This document shows positions 8,308 to 16,601 of a DNA stretch of 64,000 nucleotides, piece after piece. The notes under the pieces were generated by a model. That model was not told the DNA's origin. It made no database searches and saw nothing but the letters and a program-made list of their open reading frames with translations. The stretch covers positions 434,001-498,000 of the forward strand of contig CANLSF010000003.1 in NCBI GenBank assembly GCA_947493695.1, in the 5' to 3' direction. Position 1 is the stretch's first letter. Each line of letters starts with the position of its first letter. A program made the position numbers and the translations under genes. This DNA is from an uncultured Kiloniellaceae bacterium (lineage in GTDB: Bacteria > Pseudomonadota > Alphaproteobacteria > Kiloniellales > Kiloniellaceae).

Positions 8308-9438
8308 TCAGATGAAGGAGTTTTCCCTGATCGTCGCCGTTCGCATGCCTTCGGGCGTTTCAACTTCGACACGGGTCCCATCGTCCCAGTGGGTCATTCG
8401 GATCATGCCGAGCGCGACATTGGTCTCGAAATCCGGCGACCAGGCACAGGACGTGACCCGGCCGCATCGTTTCCCGTTGGCATAGACAAACCAGATCCCG
8501 CCGCAAGGTGCCAGGGGTTCACCGTCGATGGCCAGGCTGCGGATCTGACGGGTCGGCCCCTCAACGGCAACCCGCAGAAGCGCATTGCGGCCGACACAGC
8601 CGATAGCTTCCTGTGTCTGACAAAATCTTCCGAGGCCGCATTCGTGCGGCGTGTTCTCACGGGTCATGTCACTGCCGTAAGACAACAGGCCGGCTTCGAT
8701 CCGCTCGATACCATTGGGACACCCAGCCCGCACCTGCAGGTCTTCCCCCGCTGCAAAGAGCGCATCCCAGAGCGGTTCCCCCAGATCGGATCCGTCGAGA
8801 TAGATTTCAAACCCGCCCTGCTTGGAATAGCCGGACCGCGCGACCACTAGATCGCGTCCTTCAAACGGCAGCACCGCATAGCGGAAAAACCGGATGTTGC
8901 GCACAACATCGCCAAACACCCGTGCCGCCAGGTCTTCCGCTTTCGGGCCCTGAATCGCGAGAGGTGAAACATCAGGTTCATCCACGTCGACTTCATAATG
9001 AAGACCGTAAGCTAAGCCCTTAATCCAAAACAGAAGATCGCTGTCCGCAATGGAAACCCAATACCTGTCTTCAGCCAGTTTCAGGGTCACCGGATCATTC
9101 AGCATGCCACCGGTCTCATCGACCATTGGTGTATAGAGGCATTGCCCAACCGACATGTTTCCGAGATCGCGCGGGGTGAGCATCTGAATGAGTTTACCCG
9201 CATCCGGACCGCGCAATTCCACCTGCCGCTCGCAGGAGACATCCCAGACCTGAACGTGACTTTTCAGATGCCGGTAATCCTCCTCGACACCCTCAAAGAG
9301 CGTGGGCAACTGCATGTGATTATAGACCGTGAAGGCCTTGGCTCCACTCGCCTCCACACGGTTGGAGAAAGGGGTGCGGCGGATACGCCGGGTAATGGAA
9401 AGACTGGGTGCGGACATCATCTCATTTGTCTCCAACAT
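8308..9438 (-). CDS. dmdA: Dimethylsulfoniopropionate demethylase DmdA
   Basis: This 376-aa GcvT-fold enzyme transfers a methyl group from DMSP to tetrahydrofolate, giving 3-methylmercaptopropionate. Its N-terminus has ITRRIRRTPFSNRVEASGAK, followed by TVYNHMQLPTLFEGVEEDYR and WDVSCERQVELRGPDA. These match what I recall of DmdA from SAR11 and roseobacters and differ from true glycine-cleavage T proteins. Further hallmarks are DPVTLKLAEDRYWVSIADSD and SPLAIQGPK. GGGAGGGG about five bases upstream fixes the ATG at 9438 rather than the more distal start at 9480. It leads a dmdA-ligase-acuI operon and is divergent from a GntR regulator. Residue identity to characterised enzymes should be checked, because DmdA-like paralogs exist. 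Confidence 0.9.
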   Translation of the reverse strand: MLETNEMMSAPSLSITRRIRRTPFSNRVEASGAKAFTVYNHMQLPTLFEGVEEDYRHLKSHVQVWDVSCERQVELRGPDAGKLIQMLTPRDLGNMSVGQCLYTPMVDETGGMLNDPVTLKLAEDRYWVSIADSDLLFWIKGLAYGLHYEVDVDEPDVSPLAIQGPKAEDLAARVFGDVVRNIRFFRYAVLPFEGRDLVVARSGYSKQGGFEIYLDGSDLGEPLWDALFAAGEDLQVRAGCPNGIERIEAGLLSYGSDMTRENTPHECGLGRFCQTQEAIGCVGRNALLRVAVEGPTRQIRSLAIDGEPLAPCGGIWFVYANGKRCGRVTSCAWSPDFETNVALGMIRMTHWDDGTRVEVETPEGMRTATIRENSFI

Positions 9439-9545
9439 ACGACCCCTCCCGTTGCTGATGCCGGCAGATGGGTCGCGCACTCACACATTGAACCTCAAGC
9501 GTTCAGAAATCGAAACTGTGAGACTCGGGAAAAAAAGTCAAACGC

Positions 9546-9562
9546 TAATTGTCTGACAATTA
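9546..9562. promoter_or_regulatory. Perfect 17-bp palindromic operator between dmdA and gntR
   Basis: The sequence TAATTGTCTGACAATTA is a perfect palindrome around a central T. It lies 108 bp from the dmdA start and 65 bp from the gntR start. Its GTC-N-GAC core is typical of FadR/FCD-type GntR operators. It is the obvious binding site for the regulator encoded at 9627. Confidence 0.75.
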
Positions 9563-9626
9563 AACATATAGCGAATTGACAGCCCGCCAAGTCGCCCGAT
9601 AGGCTTGGAACAAGAGGGAAAGTTGA

Positions 9627-10364
9627 ATGTCTATTGAGTACAGTGGGATCAATAAGGAAGGTCTTTCCACCCAGATCGCCGAGGCCATCCGCACGGCAAT
9701 CATGGAAGGCCGCCTTGTGGTCGAAGAGCGTTTGCCAAGTGAAAACGAGCTGGCGGAACGCTTCGGCGTATCCCGTGCGACGGTGCGCGAGGCCCTAAAA
9801 CGCCTGGCCGCGCAGAACCTGATCCGCACCCAGCGTGGCCCGACCGGGGGCGCCTTCGTCAATCGCCTGAGCTGGTCGGAAGCTCATGATGCCCTGGTCA
9901 CCACGAGTACCCTTTTGATCGGGATGCACGACATCCCTTTCGAGGACGTGGTCGAAGCCCGCTTTACCCTGGAGGCCGCCTGTCTGCCCCTCGCCGCATC
10001 ACGCCGGGAGGATAAACACCTGGAAATCATGCGTCGCGAGATTGCCCATCAGCGGATCAAGGAAGAGAGCGACGAGGAATTCTGTGCATCCGATGTCCGC
10101 TTTCACCGCGCACTGGCCGATGCGGCGGACAACCCGGTGCTCTCCTTTCAGATGGCGGGGGTCATCGAGGCCATGCAGCCGCTCATGAACATGATCACCT
10201 ACCGCATGCGCGACCGTACCCGCATCGCCGATCTGCACAGCGCGCTCGCCGATGCGATCGAGGCGAAGAAGGCGCGGGCCGCGCTTAAAGTACTGGATGA
10301 GCTTTCGGCCTATACGCTCGAACTGATGACGGCGCGACGGAAAGCCAGGGAAACAAAGGGCTAA
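9627..10364 (+). CDS. FadR-type GntR regulator of the DMSP cluster
   Basis: This 245-aa regulator has an N-terminal winged helix (LPSENELAERFGVSRATVRE, then LKRLAAQNLIRTQRG) and an FCD effector domain with the metal-binding Asp/His pattern around VEARFTLEAACLPLAA and DVRFHRALADAADNPVL. It is divergent from dmdA with a 17-bp palindrome between them. In Ruegeria a GntR-type gene also neighbours dmdA, so control of DMSP demethylation in response to a pathway intermediate such as acrylate or methylmercaptopropionate is the natural inference. GAGGG lies ten bases before the ATG. Confidence 0.88.
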   Translation: MSIEYSGINKEGLSTQIAEAIRTAIMEGRLVVEERLPSENELAERFGVSRATVREALKRLAAQNLIRTQRGPTGGAFVNRLSWSEAHDALVTTSTLLIGMHDIPFEDVVEARFTLEAACLPLAASRREDKHLEIMRREIAHQRIKEESDEEFCASDVRFHRALADAADNPVLSFQMAGVIEAMQPLMNMITYRMRDRTRIADLHSALADAIEAKKARAALKVLDELSAYTLELMTARRKARETKG

Positions 10365-10428
10365 TAAAAAAAGTTGCTGACAAGGCACCTGAACGCACCG
10401 ATAGCATCTGCGCGCTCCAACTCATATC

Positions 10429-11175
10429 TTAGTTCTGTTTGTCAAATTTATGAATCAGCAAAGGAAGCAGGTGCCTACCGGCTTCGGTTAGTGTCCATGC
10501 TGCGAATTCCGCGGATAACTCCGAATTTTCTAAACCCTCTGGAAGACCGTCTCTTTCCATCAGTTGATAACCTGATAACTCCTGCCAAAACAAATCGTTT
10601 GCCGATCCAGACGTCGTAAGCATGGGAGAACCGGGAAACTTGAGTCCTGCTACGAGCACCGACTTATCGGCATCTCCAAGTGCTTGATAACCTCTTGTAA
10701 AACATCGGATGGCGTCACTCTGCTCTCTGCTAAAAGCCATTCCCTGTTTCGAGAGCCAATCCAGCTGGAAATACGCAATCGCAGAATAGGCCAGTGCCAT
10801 CAGAAGCAGCCGAATTTCATTCAAAGGCTGAATCGCGCCCGTAAAGTAGGAGAACCCCACCATATAAAAAGCTGCATCGATCGAAACCGCCAAGAGGGCG
10901 AAGCAGATTGCGAGCTTTTTTAGCTTCGTCCGCAAAATCGCAAAAAAAATCTGCCTGGGCGGCGCAGAAATTTCACATAACCTGCCTCCCCGATGCAGGG
11001 TTGCGATTCTTATCCCACCAGCGAAGCTCAACAGGTTGACAATGTGGCCAACATTCCATGCGTAAGCGCTGGCTAGAACAAGGCCCACCCCAAACCCAAC
11101 GGCGAGGAACACGATATAGCTGACGGCGAAAAACACATAAAAATTATGGCGGATAGTCATCACATTGCTTTGCAA
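10429..11175 (-). CDS. Hypothetical membrane protein
   Basis: This 248-aa protein has about four hydrophobic segments: residues 12-35, 42-55, 86-110 and 118-137. A basic patch, RTKLKKL, lies between them. A soluble C-terminal domain of about 110 residues is Gly, Leu and acidic-rich and ends in a short helix. No family was recognised. The gene is more AT-rich in wobble positions and intergenic surroundings than its neighbours, and it stands alone between the GntR gene and the GNAT gene. In-frame ATG codons at 11175 and 11160 are equally weak starts. No catalytic motif is visible. Confidence 0.6.
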   Translation of the reverse strand: MQSNVMTIRHNFYVFFAVSYIVFLAVGFGVGLVLASAYAWNVGHIVNLLSFAGGIRIATLHRGGRLCEISAPPRQIFFAILRTKLKKLAICFALLAVSIDAAFYMVGFSYFTGAIQPLNEIRLLLMALAYSAIAYFQLDWLSKQGMAFSREQSDAIRCFTRGYQALGDADKSVLVAGLKFPGSPMLTTSGSANDLFWQELSGYQLMERDGLPEGLENSELSAEFAAWTLTEAGRHLLPLLIHKFDKQN

Positions 11176-11287
11176 CTCGGAGACACGGAAAACACCGATT
11201 CCTCTTCAATGTAGCCAACAGTCTTTATGACATTGCTAAACCTGTGTCTGAAATCGTTGCATCGGACGGCGTATGAACACCCCATTG

Positions 11288-11746
11288 TCAAACTGAGACT
11301 TCTGTCACCTTCTTTTTCATAAAAACCCGCTCAAAACCCGACTGCATGGCACGGCCCGTTTCCTCCCACCCTAATTTGCCGTAAAGCAGAATGTTTTCTG
11401 TCATGCTTTCGTGCGTATAGAGCCGGAGTTCTTCGTAACCTCTCCGGCGCGCCTCTGTCTCAGCGAAGTCCAGAAGCAACCGCCCCAGTCCGCGCCCCTG
11501 AGCCTTCGGGTGCACGGCAATGTTATCGAGCAGGAGATGATCTTCCTGATCGATCAGAACCAGAAGGCCACCGACCTGCTCATCATACTCCGCCACACTC
11601 GCCTGCTTTAGCCCTATGCGCTCTGCATAGTCATCCAACATGGGACCTGGCGGACGGCCCATGCGCTCGATGTAGGGACTGTAGGCCCGCTCGACGATCT
11701 CCTGCATGGCAGGCAGGTCATCCGGGATTGCGGCGCGAATTGTCAT
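11288..11746 (-). CDS. GNAT family N-acetyltransferase
   Basis: This 152-aa protein is a single GNAT domain. It starts MTIRAAIPDDLPAMQEIVER and carries the acetyl-CoA loop VHPKAQGRGLGRLLLDFAE (R/Q-x-x-G-x-G/A), then a LYGKLGWEETGR end. The substrate is unknown. The frame is open for 23 more codons to 11815, where it would overlap the upstream methyltransferase gene by 22 bp. The start at 11746 is chosen because the domain begins exactly there. Either way it probably shares a transcript with the methyltransferase. Confidence 0.85.
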   Translation of the reverse strand: MTIRAAIPDDLPAMQEIVERAYSPYIERMGRPPGPMLDDYAERIGLKQASVAEYDEQVGGLLVLIDQEDHLLLDNIAVHPKAQGRGLGRLLLDFAETEARRRGYEELRLYTHESMTENILLYGKLGWEETGRAMQSGFERVFMKKKVTEVSV

Positions 11747-11793
11747 GTCCGTAGCTCCGAGGTCGTCATTTGCGAGGAACTCAAGAGCGCAGT

Positions 11794-12504
11794 CTAGGAT
11801 TTCTCGCGACGCCATTCCATCATCATGAACCAGGGGACGCGGCTGTATCGTGCCTGCGTGCCTTCATCGCCCAAACGCGGTGCCGGCTCATCGAAAAACG
11901 ACAGGGTCAAACCGAGCGCCAGGAGTGTCTGCATGTAGGCTGAAAGCGGCCTGTGCCAGTTTTGAATCCTGATATTGCTGAAATCGACCCATTCCGAGAA
12001 CTCTTCAAGATATCGGTCCATGGCGTAGTGCAGCAGACGTCCTTCTTCGTCTTTAACCCAGCCATGAGGCGTCGTAGTCACAAAGCTGTTGAGGTTTGCA
12101 ATTAACATCGTCCCACCCGGTTTAAGAACCCGAGTCATCTCTTTCAGGCCACTGCGAAAATCGGGAATATCGATCAGGGTCAGATAGGATACCACCAGAT
12201 CGAAACTGGCATCCTCAAAGGGTAATTCTTCCGCCACCGCGGCCTCATAGCGTCCTTCGGGATGGCGGTCCCGGGCGGTGCGGATCAGTTCTTCGGTGGG
12301 ATCGATCCCGGTGGTTTCGATGCCGCGCGCGCTCAGCATGCGGCAGAAGCGCCCTTCCCCGCAGCCGACATCGAGCGCCCGCGTATAACGCCTCTCTCCG
12401 ACTCGCTCCAGCATGGCCGGATCGAGAACGTGCTCACGGCCCCAGTCTCCGCGTTGTCCCATGGCCTCGACCCAGGCGTTCGCCGACTCGTTCCAACCGT
12501 CCAT
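11794..12504 (-). CDS. Class I SAM-dependent methyltransferase
   Basis: This protein is about 236 aa in the Methyltransf_11/25 group. Motif I is ALDVGCGEGRFCRMLSARG, followed by the acidic loop GIDPTEELI and the DLVVSYLTLIDIPDF motif. It methylates a small molecule that cannot be inferred from sequence. The frame extends upstream to 12564, but that part codes a hydrophobic stretch unlike the family. The ATG at 12504 (MDGWNESANAWVEAMG) matches family N-termini such as W-x-x-S-A-x-A-W. It lies upstream of and probably runs into the GNAT gene. Confidence 0.82.
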   Translation of the reverse strand: MDGWNESANAWVEAMGQRGDWGREHVLDPAMLERVGERRYTRALDVGCGEGRFCRMLSARGIETTGIDPTEELIRTARDRHPEGRYEAAVAEELPFEDASFDLVVSYLTLIDIPDFRSGLKEMTRVLKPGGTMLIANLNSFVTTTPHGWVKDEEGRLLHYAMDRYLEEFSEWVDFSNIRIQNWHRPLSAYMQTLLALGLTLSFFDEPAPRLGDEGTQARYSRVPWFMMMEWRREKS

Positions 12505-12649
12505 ATCACCAATCCCGAACACTGCAAAGACAGTGTATTTAGCGATAATAACGAACAAATTCAATGCAGTAATGAAGCGTGACCTACAACACCTGAGTTG
12601 AAAATCAGGGAACTATTTTTGTTCTCGTGAAAATTCTATTGATTTTTTC

Positions 12650-13282
12650 ATGCGAGATCCTTCAAATGCCGGAATGGACGGAAGCACACAGAGCGCAGAT
12701 ACCCAAAGACTGGCGGCACAGCGGGCCGCGGTCGGGCGTGACCTGCGCGCGCTGCGGCAATCGAAACAGGTCACCCTGCAGCAGCTGGCCGATCAAATCG
12801 GCCGTTCCGTGGGTTTCTTAAGTCAGGTTGAGCGCGGCCTTTCGGATCTGCCCATCGCTGACCTGCGCGCCATCGCCGAGACGCTCAAGGTGCCCATGGG
12901 CCTCTTCTTCACCGCTGGCGAGGCAACACCACAGCAATCCATTGCCGAAGCCCACTACGTCGTGCGCGCCAACCAGCGCCGCCGACTGGGTTCACCGGAA
13001 AGTGGCATCACCGAAGAATTGCTGTCGCCCGATCTGGGCGGCAGTTTCGAGACCTTCCTGACCGTGATTGAGCCCGGTGCGGCGCGTGAGCAAGCGATCA
13101 GCCGTGGCGCCGAAGAGGCCGCCTATCTGGTCTCCGGATCGTTAGAGATCAAAATTGGCGACAACAGCTTCACACTGAATGAGGGCGATAGCTTCCGGAT
13201 CGACCGGGAAGCCTTCAGCTGGCGTAACAAGACGGAACGGCGCGCGATCCTGGTCTGGACCCTCTCCCCACCCGTCTATTAG
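12650..13282 (+). CDS. XRE-cupin transcriptional regulator
   Basis: This 210-aa regulator has a lambda-repressor-type helix-turn-helix, VTLQQLADQIGRSVGFLSQV, at about residues 40-60. The C-terminal cupin barrel contains EEAAYLVSGSLEIKIGDNSF and GDSFRID. The family senses small metabolites and usually controls an adjacent catabolic gene. The 823-aa flavoprotein starts 56 bp downstream on the same strand, so the pair is likely one unit with the regulator sensing the amine substrate or product. The true start could be the ATG at 12674; neither has a clear ribosome binding site. Confidence 0.88.
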   Translation: MRDPSNAGMDGSTQSADTQRLAAQRAAVGRDLRALRQSKQVTLQQLADQIGRSVGFLSQVERGLSDLPIADLRAIAETLKVPMGLFFTAGEATPQQSIAEAHYVVRANQRRRLGSPESGITEELLSPDLGGSFETFLTVIEPGAAREQAISRGAEEAAYLVSGSLEIKIGDNSFTLNEGDSFRIDREAFSWRNKTERRAILVWTLSPPVY

Positions 13283-13337
13283 CGGACAACATCAACAAGA
13301 AACCCAGAACCCAGGGCAGACGAGAGAAGACAAAATC

Positions 13338-15809
13338 ATGGCAAAGATCCCAACTACGGCCCGTGTGGTCATCATCGGCGGCGGTGTTATCGGCTGCTCC
13401 GTCGCCTATCACCTGGCCAAACAGGGCTGGAAGGATGTCGTCCTTCTGGAGCGGCGACAGCTGACCTGCGGCACCACCTGGCACGCTGCCGGTCTGATCG
13501 CGCAACTGCGTGCGACCCAGACCATGACCCAGCTGGCGAAGTACTCCGCCGACCTCTATTGGAAGCTGGAAGAGGAAACCGGTGCCGCCACCGGCATGAA
13601 GCAAAACGGCTCCGTCAGTGTCGCGCTCTCCGATGAGCGCCTGGAAGAGTTGAAGCGCGGCGCCTCCATGGCGCGCTGTTTCGATGTCGACGTGCACGAT
13701 CTTTCCCCCGAAGAATGCAAGCAGCATTACCCACTGCTGAACCTGGAAGGTGTCACCGGCGGTGTCTTTCTGCCGGGCGACGGTCAGGGCGACCCGACCA
13801 ATATCGCGCTCGCGCTGGCCAAGGGCGCGCGCAAGTATGGCGCCAAGATTATCGAGAACGTTAAGGTCACCGGGATCAAAACATCTCAGGGCCGGGTCAC
13901 CGGCGTCTCGACCACCGAAGGCGACATCGCCTGCGAGAACGCGGTCAACTGCGGCGGCATGTGGGCGCGCGAGATCGGGGCCATGGCCGGTGTGCGCGTA
14001 CCGGTGCAGGCCTGCGAGCATTTCTACATCCTGACCGAAGGCATCGATGGTCTGCAGCGTGACCTGCCGGTGCTGCGCGTGCCCGACGAATGCGCCTACT
14101 ACAAGGAAGACGCAGGCAAGATCCTGCTCGGTGCGTTCGAGCCGGTTTCCAAACCCTGGGCTGTGAACGGCATCCCGGACGATTTCTTCTTCGATGAGCT
14201 GCCCGAGGATTTCGATCACTTCGAGCCGGTGCTGGAAGCTGCGATCAACCGCGTGCCCCTACTGGAACAGGCCGGTATCGCCACCTTCTTCAACGGACCT
14301 GAAAGCTTCACGCCGGATGACCGTTATCTGCTGGGCGAAGCGCCGAACGTTAAAGGCATGTACATTGCGGCAGGCTTCAATTCCATCGGCATTCAATCCG
14401 CCGGTGGCGCCGGACGCGCCCTGGCTGAATGGATGGAGGCCGGTGAGCCCACTCTGGATCTCTGGGACGTGGATATCCGCCGCATGTATCCCATGCAGTC
14501 GACCAAGAGCTATCTGACGCAGCGCGTGACCGAGACCCTGGGCCTGCTCTACGCCGACCACTTCCCCTACCGTCAGTATGCTTCGGCCCGTGGCCTTCGC
14601 CGTACCCCACTGCATGACCTGTTGGCGGACAACGGGGCCTGCTTCGGCGAGCTCGGCGGCTGGGAGCGCGCCAACTGGTTCCTGCCACCGGAAGCCAAGG
14701 AACGCGGCGAAGTGGCTGAATATCAATACACCTGGTCGCGCCAGAACTGGTTCCCCTACGCCGCCGAGGAGCACAAGGCGGTGCGCGAGACCGTCGGCAT
14801 GTTCGACCTCAGCACCTTCGTGAAGATCCGGGTCGAGGGCCGGGATGCGGAAGCAGTTCTGCAGCGCATCTGCGCCAACGACATTGCGGTCGAGCCCGGC
14901 AAGATCGTCTACACCCAGTGGCTTAACCGCAACGGCGGCATCGAGGCGGATCTGACCGTCACGCGCCTCTCGGAGACCGAGTTCCTGATCATCACCGCTG
15001 CCGCTGTCGGTATGCGCGACATGGGCTGGCTCAAGAAGCATATCCCGGACGATGCCCACTGCATTGCGACGGAAGTCACCGCAGGCGAAGGCGTGGTCGC
15101 CATCATGGGCCCGAACGCCCGCAACCTGCTCTCCAAGCTGACCGATGAAGATCTCTCCAACGAGGCCTTCCCCTTCGGCACGGCGAAAACCATGGAGCTG
15201 GGCATGGCCCTGGTCCGGGCCCACCGCATCACCTATGTGGGTGAGCTGGGCTGGGAGATTTACGTCTCCAGCGACATGACCCGCTACGTTGCCGAACAGA
15301 TCCTGGAAGAAGGCAAGAACCACGGCCTGCGGCCCTGCGGCATGCACGTCCTGGACTCCTGCCGGATCGAAAAGGGCTTCCGCCACTTCGGTCACGACAT
15401 CGTCGACCAGGATCACGTACTGGACGCTGGGCTGGGTTTCGCGGTCAAGACCGGCAAGGAAGCCTCCAAGTACGGTGACTTCATCGGCAAGGATGCGGTC
15501 CTGAAACGTAAGGAAGAAGGCCTGAGCAAACGGATGGTTCAGTTCCAGCTGAATGATCCTGAGCCCCTGCTCTATCACAACGAGCCGATCGTGCGCGACG
15601 GCGAGATCGTGGGCTACCTGACCAGCGGCAACTACGGGCACCATCTGGGCGCCGCCATCGGCCTGGGCTACGTGCCCTGCGAGCCGGGCACCAAGCCCTC
15701 GGCCCTGCTGGAATCCAGCTATGAAATCGAGGTCGCGGGCAAACGCATCGCCGCGACCCCAAGCATCAAGCCGCTCTACGATCCGACATCGGAGCGGATC
15801 AAGTCGTAA
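13338..15809 (+). CDS. FAD-dependent dimethylglycine/sarcosine dehydrogenase-like protein with GcvT domain
   Basis: This 823-aa two-part enzyme has an N-terminal DAO-type FAD domain (dinucleotide loop VVIIGGGVIGCSVAYHLAKQ at residues 10-30, then CGTTWHAAGLIAQLRAT). A C-terminal aminomethyltransferase (GcvT) fold begins near residue 430 and ends with the GcvT C-terminal barrel. This is the layout of dimethylglycine and sarcosine dehydrogenases, which oxidise N-methyl groups and hand the one-carbon unit to tetrahydrofolate. GAGAGAAG precedes the ATG at 13338; the longer frame upstream overlaps the regulator gene and is rejected. It is cytoplasmic, with no signal peptide. The preceding XRE-cupin gene is its probable regulator. 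The exact substrate (dimethylglycine, sarcosine or another methylated amine) cannot be decided by reading. Confidence 0.87.
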   Translation: MAKIPTTARVVIIGGGVIGCSVAYHLAKQGWKDVVLLERRQLTCGTTWHAAGLIAQLRATQTMTQLAKYSADLYWKLEEETGAATGMKQNGSVSVALSDERLEELKRGASMARCFDVDVHDLSPEECKQHYPLLNLEGVTGGVFLPGDGQGDPTNIALALAKGARKYGAKIIENVKVTGIKTSQGRVTGVSTTEGDIACENAVNCGGMWAREIGAMAGVRVPVQACEHFYILTEGIDGLQRDLPVLRVPDECAYYKEDAGKILLGAFEPVSKPWAVNGIPDDFFFDELPEDFDHFEPVLEAAINRVPLLEQAGIATFFNGPESFTPDDRYLLGEAPNVKGMYIAAGFNSIGIQSAGGAGRALAEWMEAGEPTLDLWDVDIRRMYPMQSTKSYLTQRVTETLGLLYADHFPYRQYASARGLRRTPLHDLLADNGACFGELGGWERANWFLPPEAKERGEVAEYQYTWSRQNWFPYAAEEHKAVRETVGMFDLSTFVKIRVEGRDAEAVLQRICANDIAVEPGKIVYTQWLNRNGGIEADLTVTRLSETEFLIITAAAVGMRDMGWLKKHIPDDAHCIATEVTAGEGVVAIMGPNARNLLSKLTDEDLSNEAFPFGTAKTMELGMALVRAHRITYVGELGWEIYVSSDMTRYVAEQILEEGKNHGLRPCGMHVLDSCRIEKGFRHFGHDIVDQDHVLDAGLGFAVKTGKEASKYGDFIGKDAVLKRKEEGLSKRMVQFQLNDPEPLLYHNEPIVRDGEIVGYLTSGNYGHHLGAAIGLGYVPCEPGTKPSALLESSYEIEVAGKRIAATPSIKPLYDPTSERIKS

Positions 15810-15819
15810 CCGAGCTTTA

Positions 15820-15859
15820 ATCCCGGGTGTCGCCGAGAGTTTCGCGCAACACCCGGGAT
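15820..15859 (+). terminator. Strong hairpin after the flavoprotein gene
   Basis: ATCCCGGGTGT pairs perfectly with ACACCCGGGAT (11 bp) across an 18-nt loop, starting 11 bp after the stop codon. There is no long T run, so it could be a factor-assisted terminator or a 3'-end stabilising hairpin. Confidence 0.55.
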
Positions 15860-15955
15860 ATCTCTCACCTCTATTAAAATTTGATCGCAAGGACCGGAGT
15901 GTGCCGCGGTCAAGTCCGAGATTAGATGCCGCGAATTCAACGCGAGGCATCTGAT

Positions 15956-16594
15956 ATGATTACGCTCTACAACTACGGCCCTTCTCAGAACGGATACAAG
16001 GTCCGCCTTCTTCTGGCCCAGCTCGAACGAGAGTACCGAACGGTCGATATCGCGATCTTCGACGGCGAGAGCCGCACCCCAGACTTCCTGAAGAAAAACC
16101 CCATGGGCGCGGTTCCGGTGCTGGAACTGGAAGACGGCACATACCTGCCGGAATCCAACGCGATCCTGAACTATCTGGCCGAGGACTCCGAATTCCACTC
16201 AGACGATCCCTTGGTGCGCGCCCAGACGCTGCGCTGGATGTTCTTCGAGCAGGAATATGTGCAGTCCAGCATTGCTACCCTCAGGCACCGGATGCTGACC
16301 GGCAAGCTCGCGCCGGACAGTCCCGTAACCGCAGAACGGCGCACATTGGGACAACGCGTCCTGACCGCGCTCAACGATCATCTGGGCACAACGGATTTCC
16401 TGGCGGGCGGGCGATATTCTATCGCCGACATCTCGGTCTTCGCCTACGCCGCCTTCGCAGAGGACGCCGGATACAGGCTCGCCGACTACCCGGCATTTCA
16501 CGCCTGGACAAAGCGCATCAGGTCACAGGCGAACTTTTTGGATGATGTTATTCCCTATTCGGTCGATCCGCTTTCAGTTCGTGAATTGGGCTAA
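15956..16594 (+). CDS. Glutathione S-transferase family protein
   Basis: This 212-aa protein has an N-terminal thioredoxin-like domain (LYNYGPSQNGYKVRLLL; NPMGAVPVLELEDGTYLPESNA with the cis-Pro and the Glu-Ser glutathione contacts) and an all-helical C-terminal domain (YSIADISVFAYAAFAEDAG). The Ser or Tyr near residue 8 would activate glutathione. Gly-Ala-Gly-rich spacing matches bacterial detoxifying GSTs of unknown substrate. GAGG at about 15944 supports the ATG at 15956. It converges on the ribokinase gene. Confidence 0.87.
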   Translation: MITLYNYGPSQNGYKVRLLLAQLEREYRTVDIAIFDGESRTPDFLKKNPMGAVPVLELEDGTYLPESNAILNYLAEDSEFHSDDPLVRAQTLRWMFFEQEYVQSSIATLRHRMLTGKLAPDSPVTAERRTLGQRVLTALNDHLGTTDFLAGGRYSIADISVFAYAAFAEDAGYRLADYPAFHAWTKRIRSQANFLDDVIPYSVDPLSVRELG

Positions 16595-16601
16595 CCAGCC
16601 C

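Noticed and set aside
14259-15950. 563-codon open frame on the minus strand opposite the flavoprotein gene
   Set aside because: It is the shadow of the high-GC plus-strand gene, whose FAD and GcvT motifs are clear; the antisense translation has no domain.
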